Numbered from the stretch's first letter, positions 9,083-15,926 are shown. The stretch is 42,373 bases of DNA from CAZNLL01 sp964573885 (GCA_964573885.1 CAZNLL010000018.1:1-42373); one strand, 5' to 3'. The notes: generated by a model from the letters alone, not told the origin. A program made the numbers and translations.

Positions 9083-9801
9083 CAGGTTATCTCTTCAGGC
9101 CGCTTTCGGACTTTGTTTTCCCGTGATGTAATGCCTTCCATGGTGAGGTGAAGCACCCGGTGGGCCATGTCGGCCATGGGTGCCGCGTGGGTGATGATGA
9201 CGATGGTTGCCCCCACCTCTTCATTGAGCTGGCTCAGAAGACCCAGGACCCGCTGCCCCGTGTGGGCGTCCAGGGCCCCGGTGGGCTCATCGCAGAGCAT
9301 GATGGCCGGCTGCTTGGCCAGGGCACGTGCAATGGAGACCCGCTGCTGCTGGCCCCCGGACAACTGCGCAGGGAAATGGTGCATCTGCTCGGTCAGGTCC
9401 ACCAGTTGCAAGGCCTCGGCCGGGTCCATGGGTTTTGCCGCGATCTGGGTGGAGACCTGCACGTTTTCCACGGCCGTGAGGGTGGGAACCAGGTTATAAA
9501 ACTGGAACACAAAACCGATCTTGCGTCTGCGGTATTCGGTGAGTTGACGATCGGTCATGGCCGCCAGGTCCTCTCCGTCCACCCACACCTCGCCGGACGT
9601 GGGCCGGTCAATACCCCCGATGATGTTTAACAGGGTGGATTTCCCGGCCCCCGAGGCCCCAACGATGACCGTGAGTTGGCCCCTGAGGATCTCGAGGTCG
9701 ATGCCGCGCAGCACTTTTACCTGCACTTCGCCCATCTGGTAGGTCTTATGGAGTTGGACGCATCGAACTGCGACATCGCCGTTGGATTCCCGTGTCGTCA
9801 T
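9079..9801 (-). CDS. ABC transporter ATPase, LolD/MacB type
   Basis: A 240-residue nucleotide-binding subunit. Walker A is GASGAGKST (near residue 50), the Q-loop follows in FVFQFYNLVPTLTA, the signature is LSGGQQQR, Walker B is IMLCDEPTGALD, and the H-loop is in IVIITHA. NLVPTLTA and DEPTGALD are diagnostic of the LolD/MacB/FtsE group. It is the first gene of the efflux operon and overlaps the permease start. A TTGACA/TATAAT promoter on the same strand lies about 90-120 bases upstream. Confidence 0.92.
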   Translation of the reverse strand: MTTRESNGDVAVRCVQLHKTYQMGEVQVKVLRGIDLEILRGQLTVIVGASGAGKSTLLNIIGGIDRPTSGEVWVDGEDLAAMTDRQLTEYRRRKIGFVFQFYNLVPTLTAVENVQVSTQIAAKPMDPAEALQLVDLTEQMHHFPAQLSGGQQQRVSIARALAKQPAIMLCDEPTGALDAHTGQRVLGLLSQLNEEVGATIVIITHAAPMADMAHRVLHLTMEGITSRENKVRKRPEEITW

Positions 9802-9893
9802 TGAGCGACTCCAGTCTGTGATGTAAGGCCATATAGACCCGGGGCCATTCCGCTGAGGGGGCGGAGAGAAGGATCCGGGAAGATCACAAAGCT

Positions 9894-9920
9894 ATTATAG
9901 ATTGCGTGCGGTTTTGTCAA
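9894..9920 (-). promoter_or_regulatory. Promoter of the ABC efflux operon
   Basis: On the minus strand, a perfect TTGACA (complement of 9915-9920) and a perfect TATAAT (complement of 9894-9899) are 15 bases apart. The short spacer is unusual and would weaken the promoter or make it activator-dependent. It is back-to-back with the plus-strand promoter at 9945, with 24 bases between the two -35 boxes. Confidence 0.55.
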
Positions 9921-9944
9921 GAATGGTTGGGCCGCTCCTATCGG

Positions 9945-9973
9945 TTGACACCCCGGCCTCAACTCCCTATAGT
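9945..9973 (+). promoter_or_regulatory. Sigma-70-like promoter, near copy of the one at 3240
   Basis: TTGACA (9945-9950), a 17-base spacer and TATAGT (9968-9973). It shares 35 of 43 positions with the outer-membrane-factor promoter. It reads into the uncharacterised gene at 10022 and leaves a 5' leader of about 40 bases. Confidence 0.72.
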
Positions 9974-9975
9974 CT

Positions 9976-10001
9976 GTATCCCAAAAAAATCCTTGGGATA
10001 C
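9976..10001. promoter_or_regulatory. Perfect 9-bp inverted repeat over the transcription start region
   Basis: GTATCCCAA (9976-9984) and TTGGGATAC (9993-10001) are exact reverse complements with an 8-base spacer. The left arm begins three bases after the -10 box, so it covers the start site and could be a repressor site or a leader hairpin. Only the left half is present at the sister promoter, from 3271. Confidence 0.55.
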
Positions 10002-10021
10002 TTGGCCTCTGGGAGACCGCC

Positions 10022-10726
10022 ATGCTGACACGGGAAGAACTGCTGCAATTCAGGCCGGGACGAAGGGCAGAGAGCAATATTCGTCTTATCCGCAAGGCCT
10101 ATGCGGCTTTTAATAGAGAAACCGATTTGGTCCGAAAACGGGGCTATGCCGCCATACTGCGAGGTCATATCGACCTCTACCTCGAGGAGTCCCAACCGCG
10201 ACCCGGCCGGCTGACCGAAGGACGGCATGACGACTCTCAATTGCGAATGAAACCGGAACAGTTCGCCAACGACGACATCCAATTGCTGGACACTTACCCC
10301 TTTGACGAGGGTGGGGAGAGCGAGGGGCTGGGATTTTATTGCGCACAAACAGGCCACTTCTCGCCCTTGTTCAGGGGACCCCCTTACGATCGGATAATGG
10401 GGGCGCTCCTGTATTACGGGTACTTTGTCTACGGCATGGAAAAACGCTACGCCACCGAAATTGCCACCACCCACCACCTGACCGACAGCCGTGTCCTCCC
10501 CGAGCTCGGCCGTGACATGGGCCCGGGGAAAGTCAAAAAGGGCGAAGACCGTCACCTCGTGCTCTGCGACCCGGCGGGACACGGTGCCCCTGAAGGCCTC
10601 AATTCCCTCATCGCCCTTGAAACAGGGGATCTTACCAGAGCCCGCCACACCGCGGACACACTGGCCGCCCTGCTGGACATTCGTTTCGTGGTGGCGACTC
10701 AGCGCATGTGCTACAACACCCATTAG
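10022..10726 (+). CDS. Uncharacterised protein
   Basis: I do not recognise this 234-residue protein. The ATG at 10022 is chosen because the upstream in-frame extension runs through the promoter, and GGGAGA precedes this ATG. It has no signal peptide or membrane helix and looks soluble. It is rich in charged residues, with GPPYDRIMGALLYYGYFVYGM near the middle and two paired motifs, TTHHLTDSR and CDPAGHGAPEG, that offer possible metal ligands. Its promoter copies that of the outer-membrane factor and is divergent from the efflux operon, which suggests a shared regulon, but no role in export can be inferred from the protein. Its stop overlaps the convergent Nudix gene by 4 bases. Confidence 0.7.
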   Translation: MLTREELLQFRPGRRAESNIRLIRKAYAAFNRETDLVRKRGYAAILRGHIDLYLEESQPRPGRLTEGRHDDSQLRMKPEQFANDDIQLLDTYPFDEGGESEGLGFYCAQTGHFSPLFRGPPYDRIMGALLYYGYFVYGMEKRYATEIATTHHLTDSRVLPELGRDMGPGKVKKGEDRHLVLCDPAGHGAPEGLNSLIALETGDLTRARHTADTLAALLDIRFVVATQRMCYNTH

Positions 10727-11289
10727 GGCTCAAGCGGATCTTTGAGGGACCGGTATTCCATGAAAAACCGGTAGAAGGCGGCCAAAACAAGGGCATGGGT
10801 GATGTTGCCGTCACGTATGAGTGACGGGATTCGTCCAAGGGGTTTCAGGATGACTTCGATGTCTTCCTGGTCATCCAGTGCCTGCCCTCCCGCGCGAAAG
10901 CTTCCCTGGGCCACATAGGTGTAGCACCGGTTGTTCTGTATAGCGGGGTTGGGATGGACATATCCCAGCAAGGTCATCTTCTCCGGGCGATATCCGGTCT
11001 CCTCCAGAAGCTCCCGCTCGGCGGTGGACCCGGGTGTGTCATCCCCGTCCACCACCCCGCCCGGGATCTCCAGGGTCAGGTCCTGGATCCCGTGCCGATA
11101 TTGTCGCACCAGGACCACTTCATTATTGGGTGTAATGGGAATGACATTCACCCAGGATGATGACTCCAGGATGAAAAAAGGGTGAACCTTGCCGGTACGG
11201 GGGGAACGGGCCAGGTCTGTTCTCAGGCTGAAAACCCGGTAGGATTGATCCCGTTCGCTGGAAAGGACTTCCCACGGCTCGGGGGGCAT
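10723..11289 (-). CDS. Nudix hydrolase, ADP-ribose pyrophosphatase-like
   Basis: A 188-residue Nudix protein. The Nudix box runs from Gly in EIPGGVVDGDD to RELLEETGY at about residues 76-98. The spacing is standard, but the first Glu of the consensus is Asp. VVLVRQYRHGIQDLTLEIPGG before the box is the pattern of ADP-sugar pyrophosphatases (NudF-like), which hydrolyse ADP-ribose to AMP and ribose 5-phosphate. The C-terminus is helical. AGGAGG precedes the ATG at an ideal distance. It is a single gene, convergent with the unknown gene and ending 4 bases inside it. Exact substrate is uncertain. Confidence 0.85.
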   Translation of the reverse strand: MPPEPWEVLSSERDQSYRVFSLRTDLARSPRTGKVHPFFILESSSWVNVIPITPNNEVVLVRQYRHGIQDLTLEIPGGVVDGDDTPGSTAERELLEETGYRPEKMTLLGYVHPNPAIQNNRCYTYVAQGSFRAGGQALDDQEDIEVILKPLGRIPSLIRDGNITHALVLAAFYRFFMEYRSLKDPLEP

Positions 11290-11430
11290 TTTCCACCTCC
11301 TTTGCTGGGCCTAATCTCTATAAAAAACATGCCCTACTCTTATGAGCTCTTTATGACTGACTACTCCACCCAACATGCTCGGTCTGAGACAGCAAATTTT
11401 GATCTACAAAGCCAACCCTTTTCCGCAGAC

Positions 11431-11468
11431 AAAAAAGGCCTGCAAGTTGCTGATTTCACTTACAGGCC
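11431..11468 (-). terminator. Rho-independent terminator, original tRNA-Cys 3' flank
   Basis: On the minus strand GGCCTGTAAGT pairs with ACTTGCAGGCC (one G-T pair) around a 16-base loop, followed by six T. It lies just beyond the partial tRNA-Cys copy, where the terminator of the tRNA operon would have been before the island inserted. Confidence 0.75.
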
Positions 11469-11472
11469 CCGC

Positions 11473-11526
11473 GCTCTTCCCTGGAGGCGGCAACCGGATT
11501 CGAACCGGTGAATAACGGTTTTGCAG
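11473..11526 (-). repeat. 54-bp direct repeat, left copy (att site, partial tRNA-Cys)
   Basis: Identical to 13444-13497. It consists of 9 flanking bases plus the 3' 45 bases of tRNA-Cys (11482-11526: CCA end, acceptor strand, T arm, anticodon arm up to the GCA anticodon). Past the anticodon the similarity to the tRNA breaks down, so this copy cannot be a functional tRNA. The crossover inside the anticodon loop is typical of tyrosine-recombinase integration. Confidence 0.85.
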
Positions 11527-11647
11527 GCCGCCATCCAAGCTCTCTAACATATTGATATTATACAGACTTACAACTCGCCTATTTTCTATGGTGTGACTTT
11601 TGGTGGAAAAATTTTCCTAATCGCATCTCAAATCCATCATGAATTTC

Positions 11648-11674
11648 AAAAAAATTCGCAGACTCAAGAGTCTG
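11648..11674 (-). terminator. Rho-independent terminator of the island operon
   Basis: A 7-bp stem with a two-base loop, CAGACTC-TT-GAGTCTG on the minus strand (11659-11674), is followed by CGAA and a T run (11648-11654 complement). The stem overlaps the stop codon of the PemK-like gene. Confidence 0.8.
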
Positions 11675-12383
11675 AGATTTTCAAGAAATCCTTTCGCATA
11701 TCGTCAATCAAGCCGCCTTTCACCAGAAACCCGGTTATGATCCAGGTTAACCACTCGTCAATGATTTCCAACGCATCGTCACTCAGACAATACTCGGTTG
11801 CTTCAATTGATTCATGATGTCTTCCTAATGGTTGGATGTGGTCGAACCTAAGTAGCGACTCCTCCGATCTATGGAAAGGCAAAAAATCAGTCATGAACTG
11901 GGGAAATTCACATCTTTCGACTCTTCTAATAAACTCCGGCGGATACCCCGCCCGGAGTCCCCCTTCCTGCGCACCATAATATGGGGCAACAAGGATATAA
12001 AGGCCTTTCATATAACGTGGCTTTCCCCGCATTAATCCCCTTGGGACAGGGTCACCACCCAAACTGATTACCAGGGCGGGGCGCTTTTTTGCTCGGGATA
12101 AAATTCTAACCTCACCCTCATAAATGGGAAATCCAGCAACAGGCACCTGGGTTTGGGGTTGAACCTGCTTGATTCTTAGGGGTTCAGCCCTAACATCAGC
12201 CTGGTCATGGGTTACTCCATCATACCGGCCTTCCGAAATGAGTGTGTACGGAATCTGATCAACATGTGGCAAAAAAGCCTTAATTAATCGACCCCTACAC
12301 CAATCCTTATTGGAATCTTCGACCCACCACGGATCAGGAGAAAGAACGTTCTGGACTGAGATCTCAGGGTATCTCTGGGTCAT
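11664..12383 (-). CDS. PemK/MazF-like protein (putative toxin of a Panacea pair)
   Basis: A 239-residue protein, with the start set at the ATG at 12383; a GTG at 12452 would add 23 residues but overlap the upstream gene by 89 bases. Residues 87-110 (IYEGEVRILSRAKKRPALVI) match the first strands of the MazF/PemK fold, where a Gly-Glu/Asp strand leads to RPALVIS. LYILVAPYYG (128-137) and SLLRFDHIQPLG (176-187) fit later strands of that fold. About 85 N-terminal residues are extra compared with the usual 110-residue MazF. The ATG lies 20 bases inside the Panacea-like gene, so translation is coupled. Function as an RNA-cleaving toxin is inferred only. Confidence 0.55.
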   Translation of the reverse strand: MTQRYPEISVQNVLSPDPWWVEDSNKDWCRGRLIKAFLPHVDQIPYTLISEGRYDGVTHDQADVRAEPLRIKQVQPQTQVPVAGFPIYEGEVRILSRAKKRPALVISLGGDPVPRGLMRGKPRYMKGLYILVAPYYGAQEGGLRAGYPPEFIRRVERCEFPQFMTDFLPFHRSEESLLRFDHIQPLGRHHESIEATEYCLSDDALEIIDEWLTWIITGFLVKGGLIDDMRKDFLKISDS

Positions 12384-13158
12384 ACCTTGCCCGCGATTTC
12401 CAAATATCGTCTGAGAACCGGACAACGAATCGCTCTTCTTTTGGCGGTTCACCTGCTACGCTATCCAACCATTCAAGGCCCTGTTGAAAAACCTCATCAT
12501 ACTTTGGGGGAGGATCCGGAGGGATAAGCTTCCTTTCCTTTCTTTTTTCAGCAAGCTTCCTCTTGATTTTGACTCTGAGATTCTCGATAGTTTTAGATTG
12601 CTGCTTTTTTTGGCGTGTGGACAAGATAGGCTTACTGTATTCGTCGGCAGGCTCAGCCTTCAATTTAACAGACTCAACTTCCCTGAGATCAAGTAGTTCC
12701 CCTGGCTGGGCTTTTAGCATCGGCTGTGTTAAATAGACGTAGTTCAATAAGGAAGGGGTATCGCTTCCAAACCTATGAACAGCGTGTTTTATTGAGGCAG
12801 AGATATGTAATGGAAGGACTGCTTCAAGATCTGCCAATAATTGGTTGTCTACAAGCCTCCATCGGATAAAATCATCTTCATATTTCGGGTGGCTGACTCT
12901 CCTTCGTTCTGCATTCACTTCGGATAACGAAATATCAATTCTTTCAAAAACTTCATAGGACCATGGCCCAAACTTATGGAAAAGCCAAGGAACATCAGTG
13001 TAACTCTGACCGTTGGAGTACCTTGCGTGCTCTATGTCCGCGAGATAAGTGTATTTTATTAAATGAATAGGCCCAAGCTCACGATCTGTATCTTCATCCT
13101 CCTGGCCAGCTACAAGGAGGGCATACTGGATTATCTTGTCAAGCCTATCTTCATCCAT
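12364..13158 (-). CDS. Panacea/SocA-like (DUF4065-related) protein, putative antitoxin
   Basis: A 264-residue soluble protein. Residues 29-70 show the core pattern of the SocA/GepA/Panacea domain: LIKYTYLADIEHAR, then a YT motif and PWLFHKFGPWSYEVFERI. A long, strongly basic linker (about 185-220: KKQQSKTIENLRVKIKRK) leads to a C-terminal segment of unknown type. In known PanAT systems the Panacea domain neutralises unrelated toxins encoded next to it. Here the neighbour is a PemK/MazF-like gene overlapping by 20 bases, with antitoxin-first order. The start ATG at 13158 has no strong ribosome site. Family assignment is from visual motif matching. Confidence 0.6.
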   Translation of the reverse strand: MDEDRLDKIIQYALLVAGQEDEDTDRELGPIHLIKYTYLADIEHARYSNGQSYTDVPWLFHKFGPWSYEVFERIDISLSEVNAERRRVSHPKYEDDFIRWRLVDNQLLADLEAVLPLHISASIKHAVHRFGSDTPSLLNYVYLTQPMLKAQPGELLDLREVESVKLKAEPADEYSKPILSTRQKKQQSKTIENLRVKIKRKLAEKRKERKLIPPDPPPKYDEVFQQGLEWLDSVAGEPPKEERFVVRFSDDIWKSRARYDPEIP

Positions 13159-13400
13159 GGATCAGGTTTGATACTTGGTTTGGGTTGAATTTGCTATGGG
13201 GATCTGCTTCCTATATCACAAGTTAAGCACCGGTGTGAAGATATAAAGATTGAGGCAGCAAAATCTATGCCGTCCCAAGGGGGTTATCCAAGGACTTCGC
13301 GGTCCTGTTCCGCACTGATTTGCTGGGGTCGATTTTGGGGGCGATTGATAGCGAAAACCCGTGACTTCTTGTGATGCGCTGTACTCCCTGTGACATCGCC

Positions 13401-13441
13401 AAAAAAAGGGCTTACAAGTGATTGATCATCCTCGTAAACCC
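13401..13441 (-). terminator. Rho-independent terminator of the tRNA-Gly/tRNA-Cys transcript
   Basis: On the minus strand GGGTTTAC (13434-13441) pairs with GTAAGCCC (13408-13415) and is followed by seven T. It lies a few bases past the tRNA-Cys 3' end and is probably supplied by the island. Confidence 0.7.
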
Positions 13442-13443
13442 TT

Positions 13444-13497
13444 GCTCTTCCCTGGAGGCGGCAACCGGATTCGAACCGGTGAATAACGGTTTTGCAG
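13444..13497 (-). repeat. 54-bp direct repeat, right copy (within intact tRNA-Cys)
   Basis: Exact match to 11473-11526, in the same orientation. It covers the 3' part of the intact tRNA-Cys plus 9 bases beyond the CCA. Confidence 0.85.
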
Positions 13498-13528
13498 ACC
13501 GCTGCCTTAGCCACTTGGCTATGCCGCC
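13453..13528 (-). tRNA. tRNA-Cys (anticodon GCA)
   Basis: A 76-base gene starting GGCGGCATAGCCAAGTGG and ending GCCGCCTCCA with CCA encoded. The anticodon loop is CTGCAAA, the T arm contains GGTTCGAATCC, and a 7-bp acceptor stem is closed by GGCGGC/GCCGCC. It serves as the insertion site of the island on its 3' side. Confidence 0.95.
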
Positions 13529-13536
13529 ATGATTTC

Positions 13537-13612
13537 TGGAGCGGGAAACGGGACTTGAACCCGCGACAACCACGTTGGCAACGTGGGGCTCTACCAACTG
13601 AGCTATTCCCGC
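13537..13612 (-). tRNA. tRNA-Gly (anticodon GCC)
   Basis: A 76-base gene starting GCGGGAATAGCTCAGTTGG, anticodon loop TTGCCAA, T arm GGGTTCAAGTCC and ending CCCGCTCCA. It lies 8 bases before tRNA-Cys in the same transcript, behind a promoter at 13626-13653. Confidence 0.95.
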
Positions 13613-13625
13613 AGAATTCTGAATT

Positions 13626-13653
13626 ATTTTACTACCCACAAACGCTTTGTCAA
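13626..13653 (-). promoter_or_regulatory. Promoter of the tRNA-Gly/tRNA-Cys unit
   Basis: On the minus strand TTGACA (complement of 13648-13653), a 16-base spacer and TAAAAT (complement of 13626-13631), 13 bases before the tRNA-Gly 5' end. Confidence 0.7.
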
Positions 13654-13654
13654 T

Positions 13655-13680
13655 AAAAAATCGCCCCTTCGACCCGGGCG
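13655..13680 (-). terminator. Terminator after pgsA
   Basis: On the minus strand CGCCC and GGGCG form a stem around a short loop directly after the pgsA stop, followed by ATTTTTT. It abuts the -35 box of the tRNA promoter, so the protein operon ends where the tRNA unit begins. Confidence 0.65.
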
Positions 13681-13681
13681 C

Positions 13682-14308
13682 CTACTTACCTGTTTTTCCC
13701 TTCCTGCTGGGGAAAAATATCTGATTAAACTGACGAAAATAGTCCCACCCGGACCAGAGGGTAAGGATCAGGGCCACCCACAAAAAGACCATGCCCAGGA
13801 CGTGGAAATTGATGCTATAGTAAGGATAGTGGAGGCACAGACTCACCAGGGCCAGGGACTGGAAAAGGGCCTTGTATTTTCCCAGGGCACGGGCCTGAAT
13901 GACCACCCCCTCACTTACGGCGATGCTCCTTAGCCCGGTCACGGCCATTTCCCGGGAAACAATGACCATGACCATCCACACCGGGATCCTATCCAAGGGG
14001 ATGAGCATGATCATGGTCACACAGACCAGGAGCTTATCCGCCAGAGGATCCAGGAACTTTCCCAATACAGTGACCGCCTTGTAGCGCCTCGCAAGAAAGC
14101 CGTCCAGTACATCCGTGATAGAAGCGAGACCAAAGCACAACGCCGCCAAAAGGCTGCCCCAACGCCCTCCCACATAAAGAAACAGGACCACCAAGGGAAT
14201 GGAGGCAAGCCTGACACCGGTCAGTTTATTGGGGAGGTTTACGATCTCCTCCTGTGAATTTCCATTGCCAGCTCTTCGCCGGTCCTGTTCTTGAATACCT
14301 GGGCGCAT
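13682..14308 (-). CDS. pgsA: CDP-diacylglycerol--glycerol-3-phosphate 3-phosphatidyltransferase
   Basis: The enzyme makes phosphatidylglycerol phosphate at the inner membrane. The CDP-alcohol phosphotransferase motif is complete: DG, two residues, AR, eight residues, G, three, D, three, D, in DGFLARRYKAVTVLGKFLDP. About five membrane helices follow the expected layout. The start is a puzzle. Family members begin MNLPNKLT, but the matching codon here (14240-14242) is GTA, preceded at 5 bases by a perfect AGGAGG. The only normal in-frame start is the ATG at 14308, which adds 22 polar residues. The coordinates given use that ATG. It is the last protein gene of the long minus-strand cluster. Confidence 0.85.
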   Translation of the reverse strand: MRPGIQEQDRRRAGNGNSQEEIVNLPNKLTGVRLASIPLVVLFLYVGGRWGSLLAALCFGLASITDVLDGFLARRYKAVTVLGKFLDPLADKLLVCVTMIMLIPLDRIPVWMVMVIVSREMAVTGLRSIAVSEGVVIQARALGKYKALFQSLALVSLCLHYPYYSINFHVLGMVFLWVALILTLWSGWDYFRQFNQIFFPSRKGKTGK

Positions 14309-14367
14309 ACGATCGGCCTAAATTTAGAGATAATACTGTCATGGACATGGAGAAGGAATGTATGCTC

Positions 14368-14952
14368 TCATCGGACCCCTGTCCTGTTCTTTTGATAGTG
14401 CTCCAACACCCGTTTAACAAAGGTCCGGGTCTCCGGGATGGAAGGGACTCCCTGACAGGCCTCCACCTTTTCAGGGCCCGCGTTATAGGCGGCCAGGGCC
14501 AATGCCTTATTGTTCTGAAAACGCTGGAGAAGCAGGCTCAGGTACCGGGTGCCGCCGAAGATGTTCTCTTCCGGATTAAAGGGGTCCTGCACATTCATCT
14601 GGTGCGCTGTATGGGGCATCAACTGCATCAGGCCCTGGGCCCCCTTGGTGGACACGGCCCTGTGGTCGAAATCAGACTCCGCCTTGATCACCGCTTTGAC
14701 CAGAGAGGTGTCCACCCCAAACCGCTGCGACGCCTGGCTGATAATCCCCTCGTAGTCCTGGATATACTGGGAGGCCTTCTTTCCAGGGGTGGTCCGAATG
14801 TACAGCCTGTAACGACTGTCGGTCTTGATATTGGTAAAGTGCCAGACCCCGTTTTTATCCACGTACCGGTAGATATCGGCGCATGCGCCCCCCGAAGGCA
14901 GAAGGAACAAAGCCACCATCAAAAAGGCCCCCACGGAGGTCTTGGCAAGCAT
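14368..14952 (-). CDS. Periplasmic lytic transglycosylase (SLT family) with DUF4124 domain
   Basis: A 194-residue protein with a signal peptide (about 1-25, cleaved after GGACA). A short DUF4124-type segment (IYRYVDKNGVWHFTN) follows, then the lysozyme-like SLT domain with catalytic Glu in AVIKAESDFD, then GAQGLMQLMPHTA, NIFGGTRYLS and ALAAYNAGP, all hallmark motifs. It cleaves peptidoglycan glycan strands to anhydro-muropeptides. The ATG at 14952 begins 2 bases after the talC stop; an in-frame TTG 21 bases upstream is possible but less likely. Confidence 0.88.
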   Translation of the reverse strand: MLAKTSVGAFLMVALFLLPSGGACADIYRYVDKNGVWHFTNIKTDSRYRLYIRTTPGKKASQYIQDYEGIISQASQRFGVDTSLVKAVIKAESDFDHRAVSTKGAQGLMQLMPHTAHQMNVQDPFNPEENIFGGTRYLSLLLQRFQNNKALALAAYNAGPEKVEACQGVPSIPETRTFVKRVLEHYQKNRTGVR

Positions 14953-14954
14953 AT

Positions 14955-15596
14955 CTACCCCAGCTTTTTCCAATCCGCCAAAAATTTCTCCAGACCAATG
15001 GCGGTCAAGGGATGTTTAATCAATTGTTGAATCACTTTAAAGGGAATGGTGGCGATATCCGCCCCCATAAGGGCCGCATCCAAGACGTGAATGGGATTGC
15101 GGATGCTGGCCACAATCACCTCGGTCTCAAATCCGTAATTGTCATAGATGGAAATGATGTCCTCCACGATCTCCATCCCCTTGTGACTGATATCATCCAG
15201 TCTGCCTACAAAGGGGCTTATAAACGCCGCCCCCGCCTTGGCCGCCATCAGGGCCTGAAGGGGAGAAAAACACAGGGTCACGTTACATTGTATGCCCTCT
15301 TGGGAAAGGATCTTTACCGCCTTCAGCCCCTCTTCAATACAGGGAATTTTAACCACGATATTCTCCGCCAGCTTGGCCAGATCCCTGGCCTCCGCAACCA
15401 TTGCCTCCGACTCCAGGCTCACCACTTCGGCGCTCACCGGGCCGCTCACAATATGACATATCTCCTGGATGAGTCCCTTAAACTCCCGGCCCTCCTTGGC
15501 CACCAAGGAGGGATTGGTGGTCACCCCGTCCACCATCCCCAAATCATTCGCCTTTTTGATCTCCTCCACATTGGCCGTATCAATGAAAAATTTCAT
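14955..15596 (-). CDS. talC: Transaldolase, TalC/MipB type
   Basis: A 213-residue short transaldolase. It starts MKFFIDTANVEEI, has VTTNPSL near residue 24, the Schiff-base Lys83 in NIVVKIP, and SPFVGRLDD near 127. The Phe at the position where fructose-6-phosphate aldolases carry Tyr (SPF rather than APY) supports transaldolase activity in the non-oxidative pentose phosphate pathway. GGGAGAGGA precedes the ATG closely. It is followed after 2 bases by the lytic transglycosylase gene. Confidence 0.92.
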   Translation of the reverse strand: MKFFIDTANVEEIKKANDLGMVDGVTTNPSLVAKEGREFKGLIQEICHIVSGPVSAEVVSLESEAMVAEARDLAKLAENIVVKIPCIEEGLKAVKILSQEGIQCNVTLCFSPLQALMAAKAGAAFISPFVGRLDDISHKGMEIVEDIISIYDNYGFETEVIVASIRNPIHVLDAALMGADIATIPFKVIQQLIKHPLTAIGLEKFLADWKKLG

Positions 15597-15680
15597 AAAT
15601 CCTCTCCCGTAGCTTGTGATTCACCCATGCACCCCCGGGTATCCAGGCCGGCCCGGAAGGACATGATCCCTTGAAGGTTT

Positions 15681-15926
15681 CTAAGCCTCTTTGTTCTCTT
15701 CAAACTTATCCGCACACGCTTTTGAGCAAAAAAAATAAGTCTGTCCCCTGATAACCCTTTTTTCGGCCTCCCTGAGGGGGATGTAGGTCTTGCACCACGG
15801 ATCCTGGACCATCTCGTCAATGGCCCCCCCGTCCGGTTCAGGTCTACGGACCTTTGGGCCGCCGAAAAAATGCTTAAGCACCCGGTAGAGCAGGTAGGCC
15901 AGAAAGGCGAGGATCAAAAGCCTCAT
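15681..15926 (-). CDS. Small membrane-anchored YHS/TRASH-like metal-binding protein
   Basis: An 81-residue protein with an N-terminal membrane helix (residues 2-16) and a C-terminal YHS-like domain. MVQDPWCKTYIPL is followed by YFFCSKACADKF, supplying three Cys for a metal. This resembles the PP0621-type small proteins found widely in proteobacteria, whose function is not known. Its ATG follows the folK stop with no gap (TAGATG), so the two are translationally coupled. The product is likely an inner-membrane protein with a cytoplasmic or periplasmic metal-binding head. Confidence 0.75.
   Translation of the reverse strand: MRLLILAFLAYLLYRVLKHFFGGPKVRRPEPDGGAIDEMVQDPWCKTYIPLREAEKRVIRGQTYFFCSKACADKFEENKEA

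Larger units (their letters stand above)
11473..13497. mobile_element. Mini genomic island at tRNA-Cys without an integrase
   Basis: The two 54-bp direct repeats bracket about 1.97 kb (repeat start to repeat start) that is visibly richer in A and T than its surroundings. The right copy lies within the intact tRNA-Cys gene, so insertion preserved the tRNA. The only cargo is a two-gene overlapping operon with its own terminator. No recombinase is present, so it is either a remnant or a satellite mobilised in trans. The 374 bases from 11290 to 11663 otherwise hold only the terminators and the partial tRNA. The 294 bases from 13159 to 13452 hold a terminator and no supported gene. Confidence 0.7.

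Noticed and set aside
11482..11526. Second functional tRNA-Cys gene
   Set aside because: Only the 3' 45 bases match. The sequence past the anticodon does not form the D arm or the 5' acceptor strand.
13159..13400. Integrase remnant between the Panacea-like gene and tRNA-Cys
   Set aside because: The frames are short, and none contains the tyrosine or serine recombinase motifs.
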